DNA from: Liquidambar formosana
Taxonomy: Eukaryota; Streptophyta; Magnoliopsida; Saxifragales; Altingiaceae
Length of the DNA stretch: 64,000 bases
Assembly: GCA_039720395.1 (NCBI GenBank)
Contig: CM077832.1
Coordinates: 33,118,853 to 33,182,852 of the forward strand
Reading direction: 5' to 3'
A model generated the notes under the pieces. The model saw only the letters and a list, made by a program, of their open reading frames with translations, ran no database searches and was not told the DNA's origin. The translations under genes were made by a program, and so were the position numbers. Shown here one piece after another: positions 33,494 to 44,637 of the stretch (position 1 is its first letter; each line of letters begins with the position of its first letter).

Positions 33494-33682
33494 CCTTTTT
33501 TTATTTTATTAATTATTAGAGGTAGTCACAAGTCTTACTCTCGACAAAGTTTCGCTCCGACTATTACCTTAATGGCTTGTGTGAGATGTCCTAAACCTAC
33601 ACAGGCAACGATCTCTGCAAAGAGTTGAAACGATGACCTTTGGGAGCACACTAGGGCCTGACCGCTCAGCCAACCCTACAAG
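33494..33682 (-). mobile_element. SINE-like retroposon with tRNA-type head
   Basis: The minus strand begins TTGTAGGGTTGGCTGAGCGG with an A-box-like TGGCTGAGCGGTCAGG. A weak B-box region (GGTCATCGTTTCAACTC) follows about 30 bp on, and the element ends in an A/T-rich tail. The start looks like a Leu/Ser-type tRNA but the rest does not fold as a tRNA, so a tRNA-derived SINE is preferred. Target duplications were not identified. Confidence 0.5.
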
Positions 33683-34884
33683 GCGATACCAAATCACCCT
33701 TTTTGAATTCAACTACACAGAACAGCATATTGAAGCCTATTAAATGCCAGTATTAATCTAATTTTTTTGGATTGATACTTCTGTTTAATATGGTTTTTTT
33801 CCCAAAAATATGTACTTTTTTTTAATGAGTTTAAATATGGTGAAGATGATTTGCAAAAACCCTGTATTCACAACTCCTCTGTCATTTCAGCCCTCCCCCA
33901 CCCAAAGCGCTACAATGGGATTCAAAATTCAAAGCTACATTTTGCTCACAATTGCAATCTTTAGATCAGATCTGCAAGCTTCATAACCTTGCAAAAATTG
34001 AAATTGCTTGTAATCAACTCAATTTTTTATTTTTTGAATTGTAATCAACTCAATTTAAATTTTCTAGAAATCTCTCTGTGGCGACTATTCTACAAGTGAT
34101 TAAAATCAATTCATAGGAAAAAGAGAGCCATAATATTAAAAAAACAAAACAAAACAAAGAGGGGAGGGATCCATTTACACTCGGTATAAAGCTTTTTACT
34201 TTTACACCCCTCAATAACTTTTTGTAGAATTAATATTTTTCAAAACTAATCGTAAGATTGGACATTGCTCTCATGGAGAATATGCACGCCAAATTTCACA
34301 TTGATTGGATATTAAGAAATATTCCATCGATAAAGTGGCTTAAATTATAGTTTTATTTTTCCAAAAAAAAAAAAAAAAAAAGAAGTGAATTTATAGATGA
34401 GATGCTTACAAGTATCCAAACATTGTGAAATTTGGTGTACATGGTCTCCACTGAGAGGAGTATTTAATATAATGGTTGAATTGATAATTATTAAAATAAA
34501 TAATAAAATAAAAAACATAGATTTCATGGTTGAATTAATCATTATTAAAATAAAAAACATAGATTTCATGTATGCAAATGTTAGGTAATATATCTATAAA
34601 ATTAAGGAAATCTCGAGGAAAGAACATATAAAGAATAACATTAACTTCCTTATTAAAAAAAAGAATAACATTAATTCAGTTCTGCAAGTTAATCCATTTT
34701 GATTAAAATAGGAAAAAACAAGCAAATGACAGCCAATATAAGCATATATAACAATACATATGATGGATATATACCACAAATATTGTCAATTATAATCCCA
34801 TCATAAATACTTGGCACCTCGTGTTATAGAGTACACAAACTGATTGAGAGAGTTGCTGAGACGACACTGAGTAAAGTTTTCAAC
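33683..34884. other. Upstream region of the defensin-like gene, with a repeat
   Basis: The part from about 34185 to 34460 resembles the duplicated module at 41679-41882 and 42170-42380 (GTAGTTTTATTTNCC, poly(A), GAGATGCTTA, TGTGAAATTTGG). The last 100 bp should contain the promoter of the gene at 34885. TCATAAATAC near 34801 is a weak TATA candidate. Confidence 0.45.
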
Positions 34885-36245
34885 ATGAAGGGTTCATCTC
34901 TTTGCGCACTTCTAGTGCTTTTCCTTGTCTTCTTTTCTGGTAGTTTATCCCTCCATCCCTCTCTCTTAAAGCATATATTTTCTTAAAATTTTCTTTTTTG
35001 TGTATCAAAATTTTGCTTTTTAATTTCTTCTAAATGGTGTGTGTATATATATGTGTGTGTGTGTGTGTGTAGACTTGTTAATGGATTGGATTTTGATCCA
35101 AATCCGATCCAATTATTAAGATAAGGTAAAAGAATTGTGATCCGTTAATCCGTTAATAATTTGAATCTAATAATCTGTTAGTTAACAAATCAAATATGGA
35201 TATTGTCTAATCCGATCCAATAAATTTGATCCAATAATTAATAATATATTAGTTTAATTATTTTATTAATTGTTAGTTTACCACATATATATATGGTTTT
35301 TATGAATATTATATAGGAGAAATATCCAAAACCTCCCTCAAATATAAAATCATATCTAAAAGCCCTATTAAATATTTTTTCTATCCATCTAATCCAAATA
35401 AAAAAGAATTATATCTATTAACTCCAATCAGTTGAATTTTTGTTTACTACGAGTTAAAAGAAAAAAATAATCTAACTAAAATGCCTTTCTTTCACAATAA
35501 TATGTTTAGTGACAAAAATGCATATTCAAGTGAATTTTCCTTTTTTCTCCCCTCTTTTCCCAAACTTGCACACCTGCTCTCCCACTCCTTCTTTTTTTTT
35601 TCTCTCTTCCCCCCATGTGTACAGTAGAGAAGAATTAATTAATGATAGTTAATTTTGTTCTAACTACACTAAAAAGGATAAAAGTAGAAATTCAATTAAA
35701 TATGCAATTTTTTCATTAAACATATGAATGTCAAAGAATGGTATTTTAGTCGGGTTACTATTTTCTTTTAACAACAGTAAACAAAAAATTAACTGGTTGG
35801 AGTTAATAGATATGATTCTTTTGTATTTGGATTAGATAGATAGGAAAAACATTTAATGGAGTTTTTGGATATGAATTTATTTTTGAGGGAGTTTTGGATA
35901 TTTCCCCTAAATGTAAACATTTTTATTATATAATAGGGGAAATATCCAAAAACTCTCTCAAAAATAAATTCATATCCAAAAACTCCATTAAATATTTTTC
36001 CTATCTATCTAATCCATATAAAAAGGAATCATTATCTATTAACTCCAACCAGTTAATTTTTTGTTTACTGTTGTTAAAAGAAAATAGTAATCCGACTAAA
36101 ATACCATTCTTTGACATTAATATGTTTAATGAAAAAATTGCATATTTAATTGAATTTCTACTTTTATCCTTTTTAGTGTAGTTAGAACAAAATTAACTAT
36201 CATTAATTAATTCTTCTCTAATGTACACATGGGGGGAAGAGACAG

Positions 36246-36286
<41 letters not shown>

Positions 36287-37470
36287 CAGTGGGAGAGCAG
36301 GTATGCAAGTTTGGGAAAAGAGGGGGAAAAAAGGAAAATTCACTTGAATATGCATTTTTGTCACTAAACATATTATTGTGAAAGAAGGGCATTTTAGTCA
36401 GATTATTTTTTTCTTTTAACCGTAGTAAACAAAAATTTAACTGATTGGAGTTAATGGATATAAATCTTTTTTATTTGGATTAGATGGATAGGAAAAATAT
36501 TTAATAGGGCTTTTAGATATGATTTTATATTTGAGGGAGGTTTTGGATATTTCTCCTTACATTTATCCTCAAAGTTAAAATATATTTCATGTGATCATAA
36601 AATATTTTAAAAATTCTAATTTTTTTCTATAAAATTCATGCCAATTTTTGTTAGCTATACATTTTGTGAGATTATCGGATCGGATCGGATCGGATTTTTG
36701 GATCAAATATAACCAATTCGGATATGGATTTTTATTTTATAGATCAGTTAGATTACTTTATCAGATCGGATCAGATCAAAGTTATTTCTTATCAGATCAG
36801 ATTTGGATATATCATAATCCGATCCGAATCTGACCCATTGATAGGTCTATGTGTGTGTGTGTGTGTGACGATCAAATAAGGATGTGCTAATATGAGTTAT
36901 ATCAATGGGGGTTGTATCTTGTACATTAGTGAGATACATGATTATTGGGTCAATACGAGATACAACCATTAATGCATGGTGTTGATTTAACTTATATTAA
37001 GATGTTTCTACCTAATCAAGATTGATATATTACATATGAATGATGATCAGGATTGATTTATTACATATGCATGATGATCAGGTGAGCACAGTGTTGATAT
37101 AACTTATATCAACACGCTCATTAGGGTTGTACCTCATGCATTAATCTATTTTATGGTACATTATACCAATGTATAAAATACAACCACCAATACAATACAT
37201 GGTATTGATATAATATATATTAACACGTAATAAATTGATCATAAGATTCATAACTCATATTTACATTCTTTGCTTCCTCTATTTTTATTTGTAGAAACTT
37301 GCATTATGATGGGAGAGGCTCAAGTTGGTCAACAATGCATCGACGGGCCCTATCACATGCCGTGCAGTCCCGATCCTCCGGAATGCGCTGACTTTTGCTT
37401 ATCTAAATATGGAAAAAATGTTCGTGCCGTATGCTTTGACCCTGAGACTTGTTGCTGCCAACACATCTGA
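34885..37470 (+). CDS. Defensin-like cysteine-rich secreted peptide, 76 aa (DEFL-1)
   Basis: Exons are 34885-34939 and 37295-37470, joined at phase 1 (TCTG|GTAGTT donor, TTTGTAG|AA acceptor). The first exon encodes a hydrophobic signal peptide, MKGSSLCALLVLFLVFFS. The second encodes the mature peptide with eight cysteines after GEAQVG: C-x8-less spacing CIDGPYHMPC, then PECADFC, AVC and a terminal CCC followed by QHI. This two-exon structure, with a signal peptide exon and a Cys-rich exon, is typical of plant defensin-like/LCR genes. These act outside the cell in defence or cell-cell signalling; the target here is unknown. The 2.36-kb intron is filled with nested repeats. A related gene lies at 44235-44980 on the other strand. 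Confidence 0.8.
35071..36848. mobile_element. TIR element in the DEFL-1 intron, with CGGATC-rich ends
   Basis: The left end AGACTTGTTAATGGATTGGA and the right end, read inward, AGACCTATCAATGGGTCAGA are inverted repeats. Both ends are followed by arrays of GATCCGATCC or GGATCGGATC. It sits within a GTGTGT tract, so target duplications cannot be read unambiguously. Subterminal repeats of this kind suggest a non-autonomous hAT-like element. Most of its interior is the palindrome at 35315-36557. Confidence 0.6.
35315..36557. repeat. 1.24-kb near-perfect palindrome (two inverted ~600-bp arms)
   Basis: Arm A (35315-35908) starts AGGAGAAATATCCAAAACCT. Arm B (35935-36557) ends with its complement. 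Interior words such as CACACCTGCTCTCCCACTCC, TCTTCCCCCCATGTGTACA and AATTAATTAATGATAGTTAA in arm A recur as inverted complements in arm B. The 26-bp spacer is AT-rich. Arm B carries a long poly(A) tract at about 36248-36282, matched by a shorter T-rich stretch in arm A. Each arm also has its own terminal inverted repeats, so this may be two MITEs inserted head to head. Confidence 0.9.
36869..37020. mobile_element. MITE family M2, copy 1 (DEFL-1 intron)
   Basis: It carries ends of the GATCA(GG)T..GTG(C/T)TAATAT type with inverted partner CTTATATTAAGATGTTTCTA. Internal words GTTGTATCTTGTACATTAGT and ATACAACCATTAATGCATGG are also inverted to each other. Three other copies are nearby. Confidence 0.6.
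37072..37242. mobile_element. MITE family M2, copy 2 (DEFL-1 intron)
   Basis: The left end is GATGATCAGGTGAGCAC, then TGTTGATATAACTTATATCA. The right end has the inverted TATTAACACGTAATAAATTG. GGGTTGTACCTCATGCATTA is shared with the other copies. It ends about 50 bp before the second exon. Confidence 0.65.
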
Positions 37471-37751
37471 AGAAATAAAATAATGTAATCCTCTAAAATA
37501 TAATATAATATATAGAACAAAAAATAAGGGGAATTACAGATTGGAAGGTATTTTGTTAAGGTTTTCATATTGAATGCCTTTTCTTTAGGGGTAGTGTTTG
37601 GCTAGTGCTTCATGTGAGTACAAATTGAAGAGGGCGTGTAGTGTTGCTTGATTTGGTTTCCAAGCCCCTAGGCCAAGGCTATTCTCAGTTTCTTACAACC
37701 TATCATCGTCAAATCTTATTTCTAAAACCAAACATCCAAATTGGTAATAGA
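37471..37751 (+). other. 3' flank of DEFL-1
   Basis: The sequence after the TGA is AT-rich with AATAAAATAATG directly after the stop, a possible polyadenylation signal (37476-37481). No other gene seen. Confidence 0.4.
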
Positions 37752-37925
37752 CATATATACATGCATACACATCCTGTATATCCCGGACCATTATAGTCAT
37801 CTGTGCATGACATGCATCTATGTACAGATGTGATTGTGCTCAAATGTCATGACTTAACAATTATGGTAGTCTAGGACAGTGTGGGACATCATGGACCTAA
37901 TCATTACCGATGCACACACATACAC
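37752..37925 (+). repeat. Dispersed repeat R175, copy 1
   Basis: It matches 41983-42150 in the same orientation: ATGCATACACATC, CCGGACCATTATAGTCATC, GCATGACATGC, TGTCATGACTT, GGACATCA. It is immediately followed by MITE M2 copy 3. The class is unknown. Confidence 0.7.
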
Positions 37926-37942
37926 ACACACATATATATATA

Positions 37943-38103
37943 GGATGATGATCAGGTAAGCACGTACTGATATAACTTATGTCAACACCTGCATTGGAAG
38001 TTGTACCTTGTACATTAATGGGATATGAGGTACATTAGACTAATGCAATAGGTACAACCCCCAATGCATGGTGTTGATGTAACTTATATCAACACGTGCT
38101 AAT
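37943..38103. mobile_element. MITE family M2, copy 3
   Basis: The left end GATGATGATCAGGTAAGCAC, then GTACTGATATAACTTATG, is inverted at the right end ATAACTTATATC-type, AACACGTGCTAATG. The middle has GTTGTACCTTGTACATTA and its inverted partner GGTACAACCCCCAATGCATG. Confidence 0.7.
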
Positions 38104-40345
38104 GGGAATATATATTGTGTGGGATATTTGTGACCGATGAATTAGAACCGAACACGTGTACTTCTTCGGTAATGCGCCCGGGTGGTCCAGGTATGCTCAG
38201 ATGGCCCAAACATTGGCTTCGGGCCAGCATGCCCTCGGGCCAGCAACACCTTCGGGCCTTTTACCCTCGGTTCGTGTCACCTTCAGGGCCAGCTTGCTCT
38301 AGGTAAAATAAATTCCTTTGGGTCACACGAGCATATGTCTCTCACGTTTACCGAATTTGTCCTACTTCCTAGATCCAACAAGTTAAATCTGGCTGGGGTC
38401 AGATCACGCTTTGTGAGCGCCGTGTCCTTTTACCATGCCGGCTCGAGAGTACGCCACTAACCACGGATGATTAGGGCGGAGAGGGAGTCGCCACCCGATT
38501 TTGGCCTTGGGAACTGATTGACCCCTAGCAAAGGCCCAACTCGTCATTACCAAAAGAACTAAGGTTCGGAGCTAGGGTACGCAAATGGGAAGGTTTTAGG
38601 CACCCATACACGCCCAGCTGAAATCCGGCCCCCACACATATTTTATTGGCTTTAATTAAAAAGGACTTAATCGAATTCAACCATTAACCAAACATTTATG
38701 CAAAATCACGCGATGACACACGATAATAAGAGGTAACAAAGAATTAACAGGAATATGTGTACATAGAAGAAAACTCAAAATTAAAAGAGACACTTACACT
38801 GCCTGCAAAAGAGAAAAACACTGATTAATCCATAAAAACAAGGTCATGACACGCCCGTACGTATATGATGCACGTACGTGCATCTCATATGTGCGTACGT
38901 GTATGCCCTTAGCTACTATGCTCTATACCTCAATTACGCCTATTATGCCCCTATGATGTGCTCGAAGGCCTATGAATGATCTAAACATGCTCCGAAAATG
39001 GTGAAAATGCATTTAGATCTAAACATCATGGGTATACAGTGAGATCGGAAATGAATCGACATAGCTGTGCATATGAATGGGCGTGTCAGGATGAAAATAT
39101 GGCATATGTGCTGGAGTTAATAAACGAACATGCTATGGAACGAATGAGAAATCTATTCCCCATTCTTAAATGTAGAAGTGACTCAATGTGGGTTAATCCT
39201 AAATGCATCTTAAGTGTAGGTCATGAATAGAGAGCATTATGAAGCCAATATTACATTCATTTCATGCAATATCTTAAATGGTGATCATGAATCATCAATA
39301 AAACGGAATAGAAGGTCAAGAACTGTTACCCTCAGGTATGGATAACAGCAATCCCTTCGCGAATTCGACTTCCGGACTTCACTCAAGACACGGTTTTGTA
39401 ATTTCGGGTTTTTTTCGGGGTGGAGGCTGGGTAAAAAGTTCTATCCCATATCTTGAATGAAAGCAGGGTATTTATAGACGGTGATTAGGGTTTAGGTTAG
39501 GTTTCATTAGGGTTTTCTGGCCTCCATCCAGCAGCTGTCAGCGCGGTGTCTTCATAAGGTAAGAAGCTGAGTTGGGGGGAAAGACGTTGGAAATTCAAAA
39601 TGAAGGGCATGCACACACGCTGCTAGAGTATGCACGTACAGTACATAAGACACACACGTACGTGCATAGGGTTTCTATAATGTTGGGAGCCCTGTTGGGC
39701 CTACGTAAGTCTGTTGGGCTTGTCCGTGATAGTCTTGTTGTTGCTGCCCTTCATCACTGGGCTTAAAAGGTGGCTTGTGGTGTCAAGGGGTGCGAAATGG
39801 GGTGTTAACACTCTCCCGGTAACTAAGTCAAGGGCAACAGCTGTCGACGATGAGGCCTGTAACCCCGAAATATCCGCGATCTGGTCTAAAACCCCTCCAT
39901 TTAACCATAGGTTAGCTCGGAACCCTAAATTGACCATGGTCAAGTCATAATATTGGCCCAATCTAGAACCTAGTCTTTGCCTATAAAAGGAACACTATTC
40001 ACGCCAAAGAAGGTAAGCTCCCTTAATAGAAAACCCTAGAGATTCTCTCCTTTTCATTGCTCTTTCTCTCGACACTGAGATTGACTTAAGCGTCGGAGGG
40101 TTTTAGACCGGACAACCCCCAGCCTCCCTTGACGATCCGCTTTGTTTTCAGGGCATTGTTTGCTGGGGAACCTAGCAGCACGGTTCATCAAGTCACCTAG
40201 CCCTACTTGTTCATTGGAGCAACCAAGCGTTATTGTACATTCGGGGGTTATCTCAGCCTTTACAATTTTTCCAACCACAGCCACCTGACTGCTCCGGATC
40301 GTCGGACCACCTTCCTCGAAGTGCTCCGCCGACTGTCCGAATTTT
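38104..40345. mobile_element. LTR-retrotransposon-derived remnant, GC-richer
   Basis: The block is GC-richer than its surroundings. From about 39805 it looks LTR-like: a TGTTAACAC start, a TATA box CCTATAAAAGG at 39990, and a following AGATTGACTTAAGCGTCGGA motif of a type common in plant gypsy LTR leaders. Near 38480 GGGAGTCGCCACCCGATTTT and near 38580 CGCAAATGGGAAGGTTTTAG resemble other high-copy plant repeats. No second LTR, gag or pol frame could be paired, so boundaries and family are uncertain. Confidence 0.4.
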
Positions 40346-41600
40346 TCCCCGTATATATATATAAGTAGTGATACATAGGACCATTATTAGAGGACCAAAA
40401 CATAAGACCATTGACCTGATTGGATCTGATTAGTTAGTGGTATTAACACCACTTGTAACTAAAAAAGAACTTAATATAGGAAGCCCTTAATTCCCAGTTC
40501 AGATAAATGATCTCAAAATTTAGATAAATTGGATTATAGGAGGTTTTCTCAACTGTGATCTTCTCCTTCCTTTTAGCGATTCCCAAAAGGAATCATCGAC
40601 CAACGCTTCGAGATACCTCTAGCATTGGAGTTTGACGAAATATTCAAATAATTAACCATAACATATCATATAAAATCACAAATTAATCAATGCAAAATAT
40701 TCAGATAATTAACCATGATACATCATACAAAATATGCATCAAGATAATACAATAACTCAACCATTATCAAGACAAATCAGATAAATTGGGAGTTTTATCA
40801 TATAACAATGGGGAGTTCCCCCCCTCCCCCCCCCCCCCTTTAACACAAAAAAAAAATACAAGTACGTTTTTAGAATCATGAATATTCAGATAATTTGTGA
40901 TTTTTTTTAAAGATAACAATAGGAATTCCCTCTCTCCTTGCATTATTTTCCCCTGATTAGTGCTATAAATATTCAGATAAATTGGGATTTTTTTTTTTTT
41001 CAGATAACAGTGTGATGTTTTTAAGATAATACTGAATGCAATATGACACTAAATATGACAAATCAGATAAATTGGGAGTTTTATCATATAACAATGGGGA
41101 GTTCCCCACCCCCCCCCTCCAAAAAAAAAAAAAAAACAACAACAACCATGCTATCTTGAATATGGATCCAAAAATATAAACACAATCAACTGAAATGAAC
41201 TAACCTTAACAATCGCCATCAAGATAAATTGAATATGGATCCAAAAACATAAACATTACAATCGCTGTGATTCTAATGTCGAAAGACTTAAAAAAACTTA
41301 ATACGAAGCCAAAACGTAAAAGCAATATCTCTTTGAGTCGAACAATATCATCGAATACTGGCGACATCCTCATACCAGTTATGCTTAAAAGTCGCGATGG
41401 GTGTGATCCCTAAAAAATGGGGCATAAAAGTGGTAAAATCGTGTGAAGAATAAACCAATCGTTTGAGAACCGTAATCCTCTTAAAAATATGAATCCAATA
41501 AAGGAAAAACAATTTGAATTGAATTCAAGCGAATGAGGAAACGGTGTTAGTCGTCCCATCGTTACTCGTCCCCCCTATTTGGTCCCCCTTATCATTTTCC
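40346..41600. other. Intergenic sequence with short direct repeats
   Basis: A ~58-bp unit containing AATCAGATAAATTGGGAGTT and ATAACAATGGGGAGTTCCCC occurs at 40776-40834 and 41051-41109. ATTCAGATAATTAACCAT also occurs twice near 40640 and 40700. C runs followed by A runs occur at 40818-40857 and 41107-41136. No gene found. Confidence 0.5.

Positions 41601-41678
<78 letters not shown>
41601..41678. repeat. (AT)(GT)(AC)(AT) palindromic microsatellite
   Basis: AT, then about 15 GT, then about 11 AC, then AT repeats make a nearly perfect inverted repeat of almost 80 bp. The tract could form a cruciform or Z-DNA and is prone to length change. Confidence 0.9.
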
Positions 41679-41882
41679 GCCAAATTCTAACATTGATCGA
41701 TGATTAGGAACTATTCTACCCACTGAAGTGCCAAAAAATTGTAGTTTTATTTACAAAACAATAGTGGCTTTACAGAAGAGATGCTTATGGGAATCCAACT
41801 AGTGTGAAATTTGGCATGCGTAATCACCACCAAAGAAACATCTAATCCAAATATTGGTTTGGCAAAAAATTTGAGAGGTGTA
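41679..41882 (+). repeat. Tandemly duplicated module, copy 1
   Basis: GCCAAATTCTAACATTGATC, GATTAGGAACTATT, TTGTAGTTTTATTTAC, GAGATGCTTATGG and GTGTGAAATTTGGCATGCG recur in order in the copy at 42170-42380. A more distant relative is at 34185-34460. It has no coding capacity and its class is unknown. Confidence 0.75.
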
Positions 41883-41982
41883 AGAATTATATAAATAAAA
41901 AAATTTTAAAAAAAAAAGAAAAAGAAAAAAGGGGGGGGGGTGTTACTTCTTTAAAATACTATGGCACTGATTTGCTAAGGCA

Positions 41983-42150
41983 CATACATGTATACATGCA
42001 TACACATCTTATACATCTCGGACCATCATAGCCATCCATGCATGACATGCGCTTGTGTATGGATGTGATTGTCTACACATGTCATGACTTGACAATTGTG
42101 GACAGTGCAGGACATCACAAACCTGGTCATTACCCATACATATAAATATA
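41983..42150 (+). repeat. Dispersed repeat R175, copy 2
   Basis: It is the second copy of the repeat at 37752-37925, in direct orientation, with the shared words CATGCATACACATC, TCGGACCATCATAG, GCATGACATGCG and GTCATGACTTGACAATTGTG. Confidence 0.7.
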
Positions 42151-42169
42151 TATGCCAAATTACATACAT

Positions 42170-42380
42170 GCCAAATTTTAATATCGATCGAAGATTAGGA
42201 ACTATTTTACCCACCAAGTTGCAAAAAATTGTAGTTTTATTTACCAAAAAAAAAAAAAAAAAAAAAAATGTGGCTTTATAGAAGAGATGCTTATAGGTAT
42301 ACACTTAGTGTGAAATTTGGCATGCGAAATCTCCACTAAAGAAACATCTACTAATGGAAATATTGGTTTGGCAAAATATA
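42170..42380 (+). repeat. Tandemly duplicated module, copy 2
   Basis: It is the second copy of 41679-41882, distinguished by a 24-base A run at about 42246-42269. The pair is separated by repeat R175. Confidence 0.75.
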
Positions 42381-43328
42381 AATCCTATAGACCACAATTT
42401 ATAATGGGCCACTCCTGCTTTGTTGTTGGGCATTGGCCATGGAAGATTGAAAAATTCACAAGGGTAGTGCTGTGAACCATCCCTTATTTTTTTTCCTTGC
42501 TTTCCCTAATCCAAAAGAGTGTTTCGAATACATTTTTGGGCGCAAACAGTGACACCCTTCTTTCAAATTGTATATATTTTGGCATTTTCAATAGGAAGGT
42601 CATGCAGTTTTAGCAAAAGAAGCTACTTATTGGCCAAATTAATATGACTCCAATCACAAATGCATTTTTCAACACAAATCATGACAACAATTTTTCCATG
42701 AACAAAAGTTTGTATTTGTTTTCCCAGCAGTCATTATGGACGGGATAGATGCTTATTGAAGCTTCTCTTGCATTGGATAGTTAACTTTTAGGATCTAGGG
42801 CAAGATTGTCTAGTCAGAATTGGGAGAATCGAATGAAAATCATTGAAATCTCATTTCATTCCATTTTGATTCTCCGATTTTGGCCAAACAAACATGCCAT
42901 AAATGATTGTAGGGAGGTGAAAATGGTAGATTTAGTGCAAGCACTGAGAAAATTTCTTCTAAATGGTGTATACCAAAAACGAAGTGGCGAGGAATGGCTA
43001 AAATCTGAGAAATATGATGGAAGTTTCTAATTCAGTTCTTGCTGTTGTATTTAATCTCTTATTTGAATAATAAGTAAATGAAACTTTAAAAATAAAAATA
43101 AAAAAAATTTCTCACCCTCAAAGATTTCTCATTAATTTTCCATACCTCTTTGTTTGGTTGCTAAGAAAAGTGAAGGAAACTATGATGGCTCACTCTTTCT
43201 TCAATGATTCACGCAGAGTTTCGAAGTTTTTTCCATTTGGACTCAGGACAGATTTAAGTCTTGCAAGTTGCAACCACACACTACCACTAGAGAAAGGAAA
43301 CAAAATTAGAAGTAATTGATCAACGGTG
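42381..43328. other. Intergenic sequence, nothing recognised
   Basis: TTCATTCCATTTTGATTCTC and TTGGCCAAACAAACATGCC near 42850-42895 look like one end of a GTTTGTTTGG-type MITE. No partner end was found. No gene. Confidence 0.45.
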
Positions 43329-44115
43329 CATCAACCAAATTTGGGGTGCTAGCAATAACATTGGGGTGGGATGGGTAAAAGCATCGGGTGCGGCTGGAGG
43401 CCTGTGTATCTGCTGGAACCTTGATGATTTTAATAAACTTGACACCACTGTTGGAGGTTGTTGATCATCGGTGTAATACTCAAATTTGGGGTGCAAATAA
43501 TAATATTCAGTTTGAATGGGTTAAAGCTTCTGACGCAGCAGGGGGCCATTATAGGAATCCGATGTTATAGTTGATATCAGATTTATACTTATTATGGGCG
43601 TGATTGTGAAAGGTATCTTCCGGTGTGTAATTGGTATCATATACGCCCCAAATGACGATGCTGCAAATCTCACTCTATGGAACTTTCTGAGAGCCATAAA
43701 AGCTTCATCATCAGATCCATGGTGCTTATGCGGGGATTTTAATGAGGTTCTTCCCCTTTTTTTTGTAATGAAAGGAAAGGATGGTTTTTTGTCAGAGTTG
43801 CCCCGGCCTTTTTATCGCTTGGTTTTAGGATCTTTGTTGCAGCGTGCTGTGGCTTTTTTGCAGCGTGCTGTGTCTTTTTGGGGCAGCATGGAGTGGCTAT
43901 ATCTTATGTTGGAGTGCTTGTCCGGTGCCCTTAATTTGTGCTATTTGGGCATTACTCTGTTTTGCCCTGTTTTTGCTGTATGCGGGTGTGTTTTTTCTGG
44001 CCTTAGCTGTTTGTCGTGCTTCGGGGAGTTTATCTTGTCCATGGCTGTATTTGGTTGTATCTCTCATCCTTTAATAATATATCCTTTTTACTGATAAAAA
44101 AAAAAAAAAAAAAAA
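43329..44115 (+). pseudogene. LINE (L1-type) fragment with endonuclease-domain remnants
   Basis: Frames here read INQIWGASNNIGVGWVKASG and, later, TQIWGANNNIQFEWVKASDA, two copies of the same L1 endonuclease region. From 43594 the frame reads VIGIIYAPNDDAANLTLWNF and CLCGDFNEVL. The Y-A-P-N-D and GDFNEVL blocks are typical of plant L1 apurinic endonuclease domains. The frame then runs into 3'-UTR-like, Cys-rich translated sequence and ends in TTTTTACTGAT followed by an A run (44097-44115), the usual LINE 3' end. Reverse transcriptase is missing, so this is an internally deleted and rearranged remnant. Confidence 0.7.
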
Positions 44116-44234
44116 GAGAAATTAAGAAACAAAAGCATTGCAATATACCTCCTAGGTCAAATATTATTATTATTATTTTTCCCTGCTCAATTTATTTTTG
44201 AGAGGATACATTATTTCTATTTCTTGGCTGATTA

Positions 44235-44604
44235 TTAGCAGCAACAAGTGTTGGGGTCTACACAAATTCCAGGAGAACCTTCACCATAGTGTGCTTTGCA
44301 GTACTCACCGCATGCCTCAGGAGTGCAGTTTGGCATAGGGACGGGCCGGTCTATGCATAGTAGAGTTCCACCCATCACACTTCCTGTTTTTAAACAAAAA
44401 TATGGATATTTAAATAACCGGTTATGTTTCCATCAATACGTATTGATATAAGTTATGTCAGAACTATGCATTAAGGGTTGTACCTCTTGCATTAGTCCAA
44501 TGTATCTCATATCTCACTAATACACAAAGTAAGACTCTTATTGCAGGGTGTTGATATAAATTATATCAAGACGTGTTTACCTACCTGATCATCATCCTTT
44601 AAAG

Positions 44605-44637
<33 letters not shown>

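Noticed and set aside
33494..33682. tRNA-Leu/Ser gene on the minus strand
   Set aside because: Only the A-box region is tRNA-like; the B box is degenerate and the stems do not pair.
43594..44094. Membrane or Cys-rich protein suggested by the 166-codon frame
   Set aside because: Its first third is LINE endonuclease sequence and the hydrophobic remainder is translated LINE 3' sequence ending at a poly(A) tail.
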